Assembly (NCBI RefSeq): GCF_014692495.1
Contig: NZ_JACOIJ010000024.1
Span: 1-54,773, forward strand
Length of the DNA stretch: 54,773 nt
Reading direction: 5' to 3'
Source of the DNA: Sphingobacterium litopenaei
GTDB taxonomy: Bacteria; Bacteroidota; Bacteroidia; Sphingobacteriales; Sphingobacteriaceae
In this document: in pieces, positions 27,031 through 35,213 of the stretch
How the letters are laid out: each line of letters opens with the position of its first letter
How positions within the stretch are numbered: position 1 is the stretch's first letter
Notes under the pieces: generated by a model
The model's database searches: none
What the model was told of the DNA's origin: nothing
The model's input: only the letters and a program-made list of their open reading frames with translations
Made by a program: the position numbers and the translations under genes

Positions 27031-27720
27031 GTGCGCCCGGCATGGGCGTGAACTCTAGGGTGTAAGTCCCGAACGTGCCTTGATAGTGGGAAACGTTAAC
27101 TTAAGGCAAGGTTGTCCTTCGCGAGGGGGAATCTGAAGGAAGCCGGCGGTAAATCTCTTGCCTGACGCACAGAAATCGAATGAGGCCGTTGGATGTGGGT
27201 GAGTCTGCATAACAAGACAAAGCCCTAAACTATCCGAAACATTCCGCGGTAGATTCGACAGGTATATGGAGAGAAAGTTCACGTTCTTACCCGGGGAGAT
27301 CTGTCACACTGTTGCCGGCTGGAGGAGCGACTCCCTAAGGAACAAAATTTTGTAGTGATACATCATTGGTTTGACAGAAGTCAGCAGACGCCATAGTACT
27401 TTTTAATTTTTTAGGAAGGAAGGGCTGAACATTAAACGTCCGTTTAAACTACGGGAAGTAGGATTATCGTAAAGAAAGCAGAAAACTCCGAATGGAGAGC
27501 TGCCCTGTAAGGGATATGCTGGAAGCAGAAAAGTAGCAGGGAGCGCTGAGCGATATCTTGAAAGAAAATAGAAAACACGGAAACATAGAAGGACTACTAT
27601 ATCTTACCGATATAATAGTCCCAAAGACTGTTAATGTTTAATGAACCGCCGTATGCCGAACGGCACGTACGGTGGTGTGAGGGGTCAGGTAATCAAATAA
27701 TGATTACCTTCCTACTCTAT
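27031..27720 (+). mobile_element. group II intron, class C-like, ORF-less, complete copy
   Basis: The 5' end GTGCGCCCGGCATGGGCG matches the GTGYG start of group II introns. Domain V is readable at about 27645-27676: ACCGCCGTA paired with TACGGTGGT, a two-base CG bulge and a distal stem. Its catalytic triad is CGC (27647-27649, paired with GUG), as in class C, instead of AGC. Domain VI is the hairpin GGTAATCA/TGATTACC (27688-27708) with a candidate branch-point A at 27714, and the 3' end is CTACTCTAT. ATAAC at 27209-27213 can be EBS1, pairing with exon GTTAT (27026-27030). The element lies straight behind a terminator, the class C target. It is about 690 nt and lacks any reverse transcriptase ORF; domain IV is reduced to a hairpin (GGACTACTATAT...ATATAATAGTCC, about 27591-27620). 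Splicing or movement would need a protein from another copy. Confidence 0.88.
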
Positions 27721-28205
27721 TGGACTTCGAATTTTACCCAAGCCGAACCATCATGTCCATATACAAAATACTTCGGTTGGAAAATTTCCGCTAATACTTC
27801 CGTGTCTTTTAGATAGTTTTCATCCAATTGATTGAAATTTGAATCCTGAATAATAAAAATATTGTTGTTTTGGAATGCATTACTATTAGATACTGCAATA
27901 TCGTTTAGTAAAGAAGGAAATTGACTATATAAATTTTCTGAACGCTGTATTATTAAAATACAATCTGGATTCTCTGCTAAATTGGTAATAAATCTACCAC
28001 CAGCAATTTTAATCTTTTCGGCAAGAATAGGAGATTCTAAAGGTAAAAAATCTTGTTCTTGATCTAAGACAATAGCTTTTGGAAAACTATCTTCAGTTAA
28101 AAATTTGAGTTTATGCAGTATTATATCTATTTCTTCTTCTAAATATTCAGCTTTTGCGGCATCGATATTTTGTAAAGTAGAGATTATTTCTTGGTATTTT
28201 GTCAT
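27717..28205 (-). CDS. conserved protein resembling the metal-receptor (BtuF-like) substrate-binding fold
   Basis: 162 residues, unknown function. The C-terminal half resembles the end of class III substrate-binding proteins: GGRFITNLAENPDCILIIQR, then NNNIFIIQDSNFNQ and DTEVLAEIFQPKYF, matching the usual pattern in which the bound-ligand lobe ends with a leading helix LAEIIxPE. There is no signal peptide, and the size is too small for a complete two-lobed protein, so it may be a shortened cytoplasmic relative. The stop codon (CTA on the plus strand, 27717-27719) lies in the 3' end of the intron. Without the intron the gene would end in TAA after the same final Gln. Start ATG 28205. Confidence 0.6.
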   Translation of the reverse strand: MTKYQEIISTLQNIDAAKAEYLEEEIDIILHKLKFLTEDSFPKAIVLDQEQDFLPLESPILAEKIKIAGGRFITNLAENPDCILIIQRSENLYSQFPSLLNDIAVSNSNAFQNNNIFIIQDSNFNQLDENYLKDTEVLAEIFQPKYFVYGHDGSAWVKFEVQ

Positions 28206-28297
28206 GGTACAAATTTAAGTATTTCAGCTTATTCTGACACTTATTTTGAACGCAAAACATGATTTCGTATTTTGGTCTTATAAAACTAGAAGAGATT

Positions 28298-28612
28298 ATG
28301 TTTGATAAATTATTCCAAGCGCAACAAAAAGCGCAAGAAATTAAAGCGCGTTTAGATAATATTTCGGTTTCGGGTGAAGCTGAGGGAGGTAAGGTACGTG
28401 TGGTGGCTACAGCCAACAAAGAAATCAAAGAAGTAAGTATCAGTGATGAACTTTTTGCAGAGAATGATAAAGAACAAATCGAAGATTTGTTGCTTGTTGC
28501 ATTGAATAAAGCATTAGCGCAAGCTGAAAATGTAAGTCAGACTGAAATGGCAGCTGCGTCTCAAGATATGCTTAGCGGTTTAGGTGGTTTAGGCAATTTA
28601 TTTGGTAAGTAA
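28298..28612 (+). CDS. YbaB/EbfC family nucleoid-associated protein
   Basis: The 104-residue product from ATG 28298 (MFDKLFQAQQKAQEIKARL) matches the usual family length. The frame is open 13 codons further to 28259, but that extension is not like the family. A helical N-terminus is followed by strands (VRVVATANKEIKEVSIS) and a helical region with LLLVALNKALAQAENVS. It ends in a glycine-rich tail, SGLGGLGNLFG. Members form dimers that bind DNA, and in many bacteria sit next to dnaX and recR; not here. The metal-dependent hydrolase starts 10 nt later, probably as one unit. Confidence 0.92.
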   Translation: MFDKLFQAQQKAQEIKARLDNISVSGEAEGGKVRVVATANKEIKEVSISDELFAENDKEQIEDLLLVALNKALAQAENVSQTEMAAASQDMLSGLGGLGNLFGK

Positions 28613-28622
28613 GAAAAATTTT

Positions 28623-29318
28623 ATGGCAAATCAAATATCGGTAAGATACTTAGGACACGCTTGTTTTGAATTTAATTTTAATGGTACAAAAGTTCTGATG
28701 GATCCTTTTGTGACATACAATCCATTAGCAAAACATATCGATGTATCCGAGTTAAAACCTGATTATATTATCTTGTCTCACGCCCATCAAGATCATGTGG
28801 CGGATTTAGCTAACATTCAAGCGCAGTCCGATGCGACTGTAGCGGCTATTGTGGAGACAGCTGCTTGGGTAAGAAAGCAAGGCGTTCCTGATGAAAAAGT
28901 TATTGAATTTAATTTTGGTGGTACATTAACCCTGCCTTTTGGCAAAGTGAAAATGGTGTATGCTTTGCATACTAATTCGACTCCTGACGGTGCGTATGGA
29001 GGTGCTCCTTGTGGTTTTGTATTTGTTATTGGTGATAAAAAAATATACTTCGCGGGAGATACTGCTTTGACACTTGAAATGAAATTGTTGGAAGATTTGA
29101 ATCTGGATTGGGCATTTTTGCCAATAGGAGGACATTATACTATGGATATGTATGATGCGGTCAAAGCAACAGATTTTATCAATTGTAAGAACATTATTGG
29201 AATGCACTACGATACATTTTCACCGGTGAAAATTGATAATGCAGAAGCTAAGAAAGTATTTGCTGAAGCGAATATTAATTTAAATTTATTAGAATTAGGA
29301 TCTTCAATAGATTTATAA
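28623..29318 (+). CDS. UPF0173 family metal-dependent hydrolase
   Basis: 231 residues from ATG 28623 (MANQISVRYLGHACFEF); a GTG at 28602 would add seven unlikely residues. It has a metallo-beta-lactamase fold with the metal motif LSHAHQDHVADL (HxHxDH), a later metal ligand in IYFAGDTAL, and the final His in IGMHYDTFSPV. These residues fit UPF0173 (YtkL/TTHA1429-like) hydrolases with two metal ions. The natural substrate is unknown. It is translated 10 nt after the YbaB gene and ended by a terminator at 29341. Confidence 0.9.
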   Translation: MANQISVRYLGHACFEFNFNGTKVLMDPFVTYNPLAKHIDVSELKPDYIILSHAHQDHVADLANIQAQSDATVAAIVETAAWVRKQGVPDEKVIEFNFGGTLTLPFGKVKMVYALHTNSTPDGAYGGAPCGFVFVIGDKKIYFAGDTALTLEMKLLEDLNLDWAFLPIGGHYTMDMYDAVKATDFINCKNIIGMHYDTFSPVKIDNAEAKKVFAEANINLNLLELGSSIDL

Positions 29319-29340
29319 TTAAAAAATATTTTAAACAAAA

Positions 29341-29366
29341 ATCCCAATCATTTGATTGGGATTTTT
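29341..29366 (+). terminator. terminator after the UPF0173 hydrolase
   Basis: ATCCCAATC (29341-29349) and GATTGGGAT (29354-29362) followed by TTTTT. It also faces the convergent kinase gene. Confidence 0.8.
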
Positions 29367-29390
29367 TGTTTTACTAATCCGAATTATGGA

Positions 29391-30248
29391 TTATTTAGCT
29401 GAATATCTATCAATATGGAATTGAACTAAATCGTCAATTGGTGAACGTAAGATTTTACCTACTTTCATGCCGTATTGAGTTGCTTTATCTTCTAATACAT
29501 TGCGGAAATTGTAACCAACAGAACCTATACAATTGAAAGTATAACTTTGATAGTTAGGGTATTTGCTTACTAAGTTGCTGAAAAATGCTTCGAAAGCGTC
29601 GTCAACAATCTTACGTGTATATTCGATATTTACATTATTGTCATATACAAATTTACTGAAGCTAGCACAGAAACGATTTGCTAATGGCTTAGTGTATACA
29701 CTATCCATAATCTCATCTTTTGTTAATTTGTACGTATTATAAAATACTTCAGCTACATCCTCAGGCATTAAATCACGAACAAAATCTGTCAATAATTTTT
29801 TACCAATGTAAGAACCAGAACCTTCATCACCTAAGATATAAGCTGCGGAACTAATATTGTGCGTAATTTTTTCACCGTCGTAGATACAAGTGTTAGTTCC
29901 TGTTCCCAAAATTGCAGCAAAACCAGTTTCTTTACCTAAAAGAGCTCTAGCAGCGGCTAATAAATCGTGACCGATTTCGATTTTAGCGTTAGGGAAAAGT
30001 TCACGAAATGCATCCGAAACGATTTTTGCTTTCTCATCGTTGTGAACACCTGCACCATAGTAATTTACTTCTTGAATTTTATCTAAAGGTAAATCATTTG
30101 GCAAGCCTTTTTTAAGAGAGCTTACGATATAATCACTGTCAACAAAGTAAGGATTGTATCCTTCTGTGTTGAAATAGATCTTCTTTTGATTGTCGTCTAA
30201 TAGGCACCAATTGGTCTTGGTTGATCCGCCATCTGCAATAATGATCAT
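29391..30248 (-). CDS. N-acetylglucosamine kinase (BadF/BadG type)
   Basis: 285 residues, ASKHA fold. The phosphate 1 motif is ADGGSTKTNW, phosphate 2 is LGTGTNTCIYDG, and the central signature is YILGDEGSGSYIGKKLL. Bacteroidota relatives phosphorylate GlcNAc with ATP. It starts at ATG 30248, with a TAATTTTG promoter box 27 nt upstream. On the same strand, 190 nt upstream across a terminator, lies a FucP-type sugar transporter, which supports an amino-sugar uptake-and-phosphorylation pair. It is a paralogue of the kinase at 23897-24760; this copy has the more canonical phosphate loop. Confidence 0.88.
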   Translation of the reverse strand: MIIIADGGSTKTNWCLLDDNQKKIYFNTEGYNPYFVDSDYIVSSLKKGLPNDLPLDKIQEVNYYGAGVHNDEKAKIVSDAFRELFPNAKIEIGHDLLAAARALLGKETGFAAILGTGTNTCIYDGEKITHNISSAAYILGDEGSGSYIGKKLLTDFVRDLMPEDVAEVFYNTYKLTKDEIMDSVYTKPLANRFCASFSKFVYDNNVNIEYTRKIVDDAFEAFFSNLVSKYPNYQSYTFNCIGSVGYNFRNVLEDKATQYGMKVGKILRSPIDDLVQFHIDRYSAK

Positions 30249-30274
30249 TATTAGTTTATTTTAGTATAGTTATT

Positions 30275-30282
30275 CAAAATTA
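30275..30282 (-). promoter_or_regulatory. -7 promoter element of the GlcNAc kinase gene
   Basis: TAATTTTG on the minus strand matches TAnnTTTG, 27 nt before the ATG. It gives the kinase its own promoter behind the transporter terminator. Confidence 0.45.
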
Positions 30283-30362
30283 TATCTCTCGAAGATACAT
30301 TTTTATTCCTAAAAACAATAGCGTTTATAAATTTTATTTTTAATAAGTTTTTAAATAAACTT

Positions 30363-30400
30363 AAAAAACCGCGTTATTTCACAATAAACGCGGTTTTTTT
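30363..30400 (-). terminator. terminator after the sugar transporter
   Basis: AACCGCGTTATT (30367-30378) and AATAAACGCGGTT (30383-30395), one bulge, flanked by A6 on the left, which is the U run for the minus strand. It follows the MFS gene that ends at 30439. Confidence 0.75.
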
Positions 30401-30438
30401 ATTTTTACACTTAGTGTAAAAAGTACAATTACTAACTC

Positions 30439-32166
30439 TTAATGACTAGATGAACCTTCGATATGTTCGATGTCAATATTCTGTTTTTTCAAAAATCCTT
30501 TCACCAAAATGGCAAAAAGAATAATATAAGCAAATCCTATTACTGGTATAATATAAGAATTATGAATGCCAATAATATCAGCTAATTTTCCTTGAATAGG
30601 AGGGATGATACCACCACCTAAAATCATCATTACTAAAAATGCTGAGCCTTGCTCAGTATATTTTCCAATACCCACAATGGATAATGCGAATATTGAACCC
30701 CACATAATGGAGCAAGCTAAACCACCAGTCAAGAATGCATAAATCGCAACAGTTCCAGAAGTCAATAATCCAACAACCATTGCAGCCAAACCCAAAGTTC
30801 CGAAGATAACTAATGTCGCTACAGGTTTCTCTTTACTAATAAAGAAAGCTACTACCTGAATAGCAATACAAATCGCAAAGAAATATAAATGCGACATATT
30901 AAAGCCTGCAATCGTATTTACCGATAATACAACTATAAATGCTATAAAAGGTACTAAAGCAGTAAGAATTTTCTTTGTTTTATTAGCAAAATTAAATGCT
31001 GTTATGGCTCCAGCCCAGCGTCCGATCATCATTCCACCCCAATACATTGATATATAAGGTGTGATTTCTGAAGATTGTAAATTTCCAAACTCCTCAAGTG
31101 TCAACAATTCCCCAAGATTACTGCCAATTGCAACTTCTATTCCTACATAAACAAATAGTGCTAGCATACCTAATACAAGCTGAGGATATTTCATTGCTCC
31201 CCAACCTTGTGGTGCAGATTGCGCTTTACGATAAGCAAAAATAATAGAACCCACCACTGCTAATAAAGCTCCGAATAGTAATGCCATTCGCTTTAATTCA
31301 AGCGGATGAGCGAGCTCTTTAACTTGTGCTTTTAAACTTTCAATGACCGAACTATCTGTTGCAGCACTGATTTGTGTATTAATAGCTTCAATCTGTAAAG
31401 CAGTCTCGCTTTTGTAACTTAAGAATACAGGTGTAAATAAAATAGCTAACAGCACCGTCATTAAGATTAAAATGTTCTGTGCTTTATTTGCTTTTTCCAT
31501 AGGCTCGTTATTGATCCCTGGAGGTACTTTTTTGGAAAAGTTAAATAATGCTGCCGCAAAAATGAAAAGTAATCCAACAGCAATATAGAGATAGACCACC
31601 TTGTTTAAAGGTAAACTGGAGATTTCGGAATCGGACATAGGTTCAAAAGTTCCGAATAGTGCATATCCAATAACTAAAGGACCAATCGTCGTACCAAATG
31701 AGTTGACAGCACCTCCCAAATTGACGCGTGATGCTCCTGTTTTGGGGTCTCCCAATAATACCGCAAATGGGTTAGCAGCAGTTTGTTGTAACGAAAATCC
31801 TAATGCTACAATAAAAAGTCCTATCAACATTCCTAAATAAATGTTTACTTCTACGGCAACAATCATTGCAGCTGCACCAAAAGCCGAAAAGAGTAATCCG
31901 TATACGATACTTTTCTTATATCCCCATTTGCCTACTAAGTCTTTTCCTGATAATGTGCCAAAAATAAATAGCGCGAGCGCACCAATATAGTACGCGCTAT
32001 AAAAAGCAAAGTCTATTAATTGTGACTGAAATTGATCCAGATGGAAATAATTTTTACAGAATGGAATAAAAATACTGTTTCCTGCGGCAATAAAACCCCA
32101 AAAGAAGAACACAACTATAAGTGTATAGAGTGCTGGATAATTAGTTGGCTTGTTACTTTCCCTCAT
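30439..32166 (-). CDS. FucP-type sugar MFS transporter, probably for GlcNAc
   Basis: 575 residues with at least twelve membrane helices. FucP family motifs: [24 protein letters not shown] near the N-terminus, [26 protein letters not shown] in helices 4-5, and [11 protein letters not shown] plus the [14 protein letters not shown] segment in the second half. It symports sugar with H+ across the inner membrane. It is about 140 residues longer than typical FucP because of an insertion around 220-330. The insertion contains an extra hydrophobic helix, a polar coiled-coil-like stretch ([17 protein letters not shown]) and another helix. Position beside the GlcNAc kinase suggests NagP-like substrate use. 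Confidence 0.82.
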   Translation of the reverse strand: MRESNKPTNYPALYTLIVVFFFWGFIAAGNSIFIPFCKNYFHLDQFQSQLIDFAFYSAYYIGALALFIFGTLSGKDLVGKWGYKKSIVYGLLFSAFGAAAMIVAVEVNIYLGMLIGLFIVALGFSLQQTAANPFAVLLGDPKTGASRVNLGGAVNSFGTTIGPLVIGYALFGTFEPMSDSEISSLPLNKVVYLYIAVGLLFIFAAALFNFSKKVPPGINNEPMEKANKAQNILILMTVLLAILFTPVFLSYKSETALQIEAINTQISAATDSSVIESLKAQVKELAHPLELKRMALLFGALLAVVGSIIFAYRKAQSAPQGWGAMKYPQLVLGMLALFVYVGIEVAIGSNLGELLTLEEFGNLQSSEITPYISMYWGGMMIGRWAGAITAFNFANKTKKILTALVPFIAFIVVLSVNTIAGFNMSHLYFFAICIAIQVVAFFISKEKPVATLVIFGTLGLAAMVVGLLTSGTVAIYAFLTGGLACSIMWGSIFALSIVGIGKYTEQGSAFLVMMILGGGIIPPIQGKLADIIGIHNSYIIPVIGFAYIILFAILVKGFLKKQNIDIEHIEGSSSH

Positions 32167-32497
32167 AATTTATAAATTCATGATACCTTAATATGGTATA
32201 AACGTACGAAAAAAACTTTATTATTATAATTGGTAAAACAATTTAGTTGGTGTAAAAATGCATATTTTTTTTAATTCCTATATTATTTTATTACTTTTTT
32301 TTTGAAAATTCATTTGTAATAGTTTTCTTTGTGCATTCTCAAATTTATCCTAGTTCATAATTTATCTATTTCGAAAATCAGTTGTAGGGATTGTGAGCAA
32401 GTCAAATTTTCAAATCTTTTTATAAGGATCATTGTAAATTATTAGGTTAGATTTCAAAATTGAAAATCCAAAAAGATATAATCATAATTCAATATTA
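32167..32497 (+). other. rho upstream region, about 330 nt without a gene
   Basis: Very AT-rich gap between the divergent MFS gene and rho. No ORF, tRNA or strong hairpin is seen. It must hold both promoters. Such long leaders before rho are common and often take part in autoregulation, but no specific element can be named here. Confidence 0.4.
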
Positions 32498-33991
32498 ATG
32501 AATATCAACGAATTGAATTCAAAGCTCGTGTCCGAATTGCGCGAGATAGGAAAGGTGTTAGGTATTATTGACGTAGAAAAGCTTCGTAAACAGGAACTCA
32601 TCGACAAAATTTCAGAGATTGCTCAACAATCTGATACTGAAGAAAAAAAAGAGGTAGTAGAGGAAGAGTCAGTATCTGCTGAATCTGCGGATCATGCGCC
32701 TAGAAAAAGAACTAGAACATTAAAAACGGAGCCTGTAGCGATTACCAAACGAGTGAGAACAGAAGAAGAGCCATCTTTATTTAGTTCAGAATCATCGGAA
32801 CCAAAAGCTCCCGTTGCGCAAACATCTACTCCAGAACCTCCAGCAGAACCCAAAAAAGATTCATCCAATACAGATTTTGATAATGTAATCATCAACGAAG
32901 GGGTGTTAGAAATTATGCCTGATGGCTACGGTTTCTTACGTTCTTCGGATTATAATTATTTAACGTCACCGGATGATATATATGTATCTCAGTCTCAAAT
33001 CAAATTATTTGGTTTGAAAACAGGTGATAATGTAAGAGGTTGTATCCGTCCTCCAAAAGAAGGTGAAAAGTATTTCCCATTGGTGCGTATAGAATCGATC
33101 AATGGTCAGAATCCTGCCGAAATCAGAGACCGTGTGCCTTTTGATTTCTTGACACCATTATTCCCTGATGAAAAATTAAATTTAGATTTAGGTGCGAATA
33201 ATTATTCTACACGTATAATGGATTTGTTTACACCGATTGGTAAAGGTCAACGTGGTCTTATCGTGGCTCAGCCAAAAACGGGTAAAACAAATTTATTAAA
33301 AGAAGTAGCAAACGCTATCGCTAAAAATCACCCTGAGGTATATTTGATTATCTTATTAATCGATGAGCGCCCAGAAGAGGTGACCGATATGGCGAGATCT
33401 GTACGTGCTGAGGTAGTGTCGTCTACATTTGATGAGCCTGCAGATAGACACGTGAAAATTGCCAATATCGTATTAGAGAAAGCAAAACGTATGGTAGAAT
33501 GTGGTCATGATGTAGTGATCTTATTAGATTCAATTACACGTTTGGCTCGTGCATACAATACTGTAGCTCCAGCTTCTGGTAAAATCTTATCAGGTGGTGT
33601 GGATGCGAATGCATTACATAAACCAAAACGTTTCTTTGGTGCTGCGCGTAATATCGAAAATGGTGGTTCATTAACGATTTTGGCTACAGCATTGACAGAT
33701 ACAGGTTCTAAAATGGATGATGTAATCTTTGAAGAATTCAAAGGTACAGGTAACATGGAATTACAACTCGATCGTAAATTAGCGAACAAACGCTTATTCC
33801 CTGCTATCGACTTGACAGCATCTTCTACACGTCGTGATGATCTATTGATGGATAGAGAAGCATTACAACGTCTATGGGTATTGCGTAATCACTTATCAGA
33901 TATGAATTCTACAGAGGCTATGGAATTCTTATTACAACAATTGCGTGGAACACGTTCAAATGAAGAGTTTTTGATGAGTATGAATGGATAA
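32498..33991 (+). CDS. rho: transcription termination factor Rho
   Basis: 497 residues. The N-terminal Rho_N helical domain (1-45, [14 protein letters not shown]) is followed by an acidic/basic low-complexity insertion (about 46-130), a Bacteroidota habit. The RNA-binding cold-shock domain begins at [21 protein letters not shown]. The RecA-like motor has the P-loop PKTGKT (259-264), Walker [18 protein letters not shown]-loop [22 protein letters not shown] and R-loop [19 protein letters not shown]. It forms the hexameric helicase that ends transcription. A terminator follows directly; pssA begins 11 nt later. Confidence 0.97.
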   Translation: MNINELNSKLVSELREIGKVLGIIDVEKLRKQELIDKISEIAQQSDTEEKKEVVEEESVSAESADHAPRKRTRTLKTEPVAITKRVRTEEEPSLFSSESSEPKAPVAQTSTPEPPAEPKKDSSNTDFDNVIINEGVLEIMPDGYGFLRSSDYNYLTSPDDIYVSQSQIKLFGLKTGDNVRGCIRPPKEGEKYFPLVRIESINGQNPAEIRDRVPFDFLTPLFPDEKLNLDLGANNYSTRIMDLFTPIGKGQRGLIVAQPKTGKTNLLKEVANAIAKNHPEVYLIILLIDERPEEVTDMARSVRAEVVSSTFDEPADRHVKIANIVLEKAKRMVECGHDVVILLDSITRLARAYNTVAPASGKILSGGVDANALHKPKRFFGAARNIENGGSLTILATALTDTGSKMDDVIFEEFKGTGNMELQLDRKLANKRLFPAIDLTASSTRRDDLLMDREALQRLWVLRNHLSDMNSTEAMEFLLQQLRGTRSNEEFLMSMNG

Positions 33992-34014
33992 TTCATATTT
34001 AATTGATATTTTTA

Positions 34015-34046
34015 AGCCGTCTAACTATTAGATGGCTTTTATTTTA
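34015..34046 (+). terminator. terminator between rho and pssA
   Basis: AGCCGTCTAA (34015-34024) and TTAGATGGCT (34028-34037) with one G-T pair, then TTTATTTT. The pssA start is 11 nt after the hairpin's tail, so pssA probably depends on partial readthrough or a promoter overlapping rho. Confidence 0.75.
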
Positions 34047-34048
34047 TA

Positions 34049-34726
34049 ATGAGGAAATATATACCGAATACGATTACATCGTTGAATTTGTTTAGTGGAT
34101 GTGTAGGCATTTTATTTGTGTTGAAAGGAGACTATCTATCAGCTTTTTACTGTGTACTTGCGTCAGGTATTTTTGATTTTTTTGATGGGCTAGTTGCTCG
34201 CTTATTGAAAGTTAAATCTTTAATAGGTAAAGAGTTGGATTCTCTGGCTGATGTAATTAGTTTTGGATTTCTGCCAGGAACAATTATTTATACGATGCTT
34301 CGTGAGGTAAGTTCTTCTGAATATTTGCCTTATACAGGGTTTTTAATTACTGTATTTTCTGCATTACGTCTTGCGAAATTTAATATTGATGAACGTCAAA
34401 CCTCGGACTTCATTGGTGTAAATACGCCTATGAATACGTTTTTGATTGTTTCATTGCCGTTTATAGGCCAAATATATCCACAATACATATACAATGTATA
34501 TGTGTTAATCAGTATTGCAATAGTTACAAGCCTATTGCTGGTTTCGGAATTAAAGCTTTTCTCTATGAAGTTAAGTTCCTTGAAGTGGGAGCTTAATAAG
34601 TATAAGTATATATTTTTGATTGTGTCACTGATTCTTGTACTAGGTTTGAAGATTTTAGCGATTCCAGCGGTGTTTGTGCTGTATATCTTCTTTTCAGTGT
34701 TACATTTTAAAAAATTAGAAAGTTAA
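34049..34726 (+). CDS. pssA: CDP-diacylglycerol-serine O-phosphatidyltransferase
   Basis: 225 residues, about seven membrane helices. The CDP-alcohol phosphotransferase signature is complete: Asp46-Gly47-x2-Ala50-Arg51-x8-Gly60-x3-Asp64-x3-Asp68 (DGLVARLLKV...GKELDSLAD). It makes phosphatidylserine, later decarboxylated to phosphatidylethanolamine, at the inner membrane. The decarboxylase gene, often adjacent, is not here. The final 4 nt overlap the end of the convergent small gene. Confidence 0.93.
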   Translation: MRKYIPNTITSLNLFSGCVGILFVLKGDYLSAFYCVLASGIFDFFDGLVARLLKVKSLIGKELDSLADVISFGFLPGTIIYTMLREVSSSEYLPYTGFLITVFSALRLAKFNIDERQTSDFIGVNTPMNTFLIVSLPFIGQIYPQYIYNVYVLISIAIVTSLLLVSELKLFSMKLSSLKWELNKYKYIFLIVSLILVLGLKILAIPAVFVLYIFFSVLHFKKLES

Positions 34727-35130
34727 GACTTTTGTATAATAATTTTCTCAATTTGATCTACCCAAATTTTTACAAAGGCTGCGCATTCATAGTTTTCTTC
34801 ATTTGCGAATTGTAACATGGTGCGGTACAATGTGTCGTACATTTCGCCATACTCTGGGAAATAACCATAAACATCTTTGAAATCGTTGACAATGTCAATG
34901 ATGTGGCAATGCGTATCGTATTCAATGAATTTAGTATGGTAGATTTTATTCGTAATAATAGGAGATTTCTCTTCATTATAGCCATTCATTATGAATACGT
35001 CACATTGTTTTTCGAACCTTTTGCGAATAGATTTTAATTCATCTTGGATAATACTACGCTTGTTTAGAAGGTGTTCGTAAATTGTAATTAATTCTTCTTG
35101 AACCTCCGCTTCTTTAGAAATAATTGCCAT
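34723..35130 (-). CDS. conserved small helical protein, unknown function
   Basis: 135 residues from ATG 35130 (MAIISKEAEVQEELITIYEHLLN), preferred over 35172 because the longer form adds an unusual hydrophobic leader (MLYCLGFYTSILKN). It is soluble, mainly helical and charged: an N-terminal coiled-coil-like segment (about 5-45), then NGYNEEKSPIITNKIYHTKFIEYDTH and a C-terminal helix with IWVDQIEKIIIQK. I do not recognise a family. It is convergent with pssA, with overlapping ends and no terminator between them. Confidence 0.65.
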   Translation of the reverse strand: MAIISKEAEVQEELITIYEHLLNKRSIIQDELKSIRKRFEKQCDVFIMNGYNEEKSPIITNKIYHTKFIEYDTHCHIIDIVNDFKDVYGYFPEYGEMYDTLYRTMLQFANEENYECAAFVKIWVDQIEKIIIQKS

Positions 35131-35213
35131 ATTCTTCAGGATTGATGTGTAAAATCCTAAACAATATAGCAATTAAAATTGTTTTTGTAAAGTATTGATA
35201 TTTAAATATTTGA

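Noticed and set aside
27055..27282. ORF on the minus strand inside the intron
   Set aside because: Antisense to the ribozyme core, no protein-like pattern, and an artefact of structured RNA sequence.
27634..27816. 60-residue ORF across domain V and the 3' exon
   Set aside because: Commonly mis-annotated product of domain V; the sequence is explained by RNA structure.
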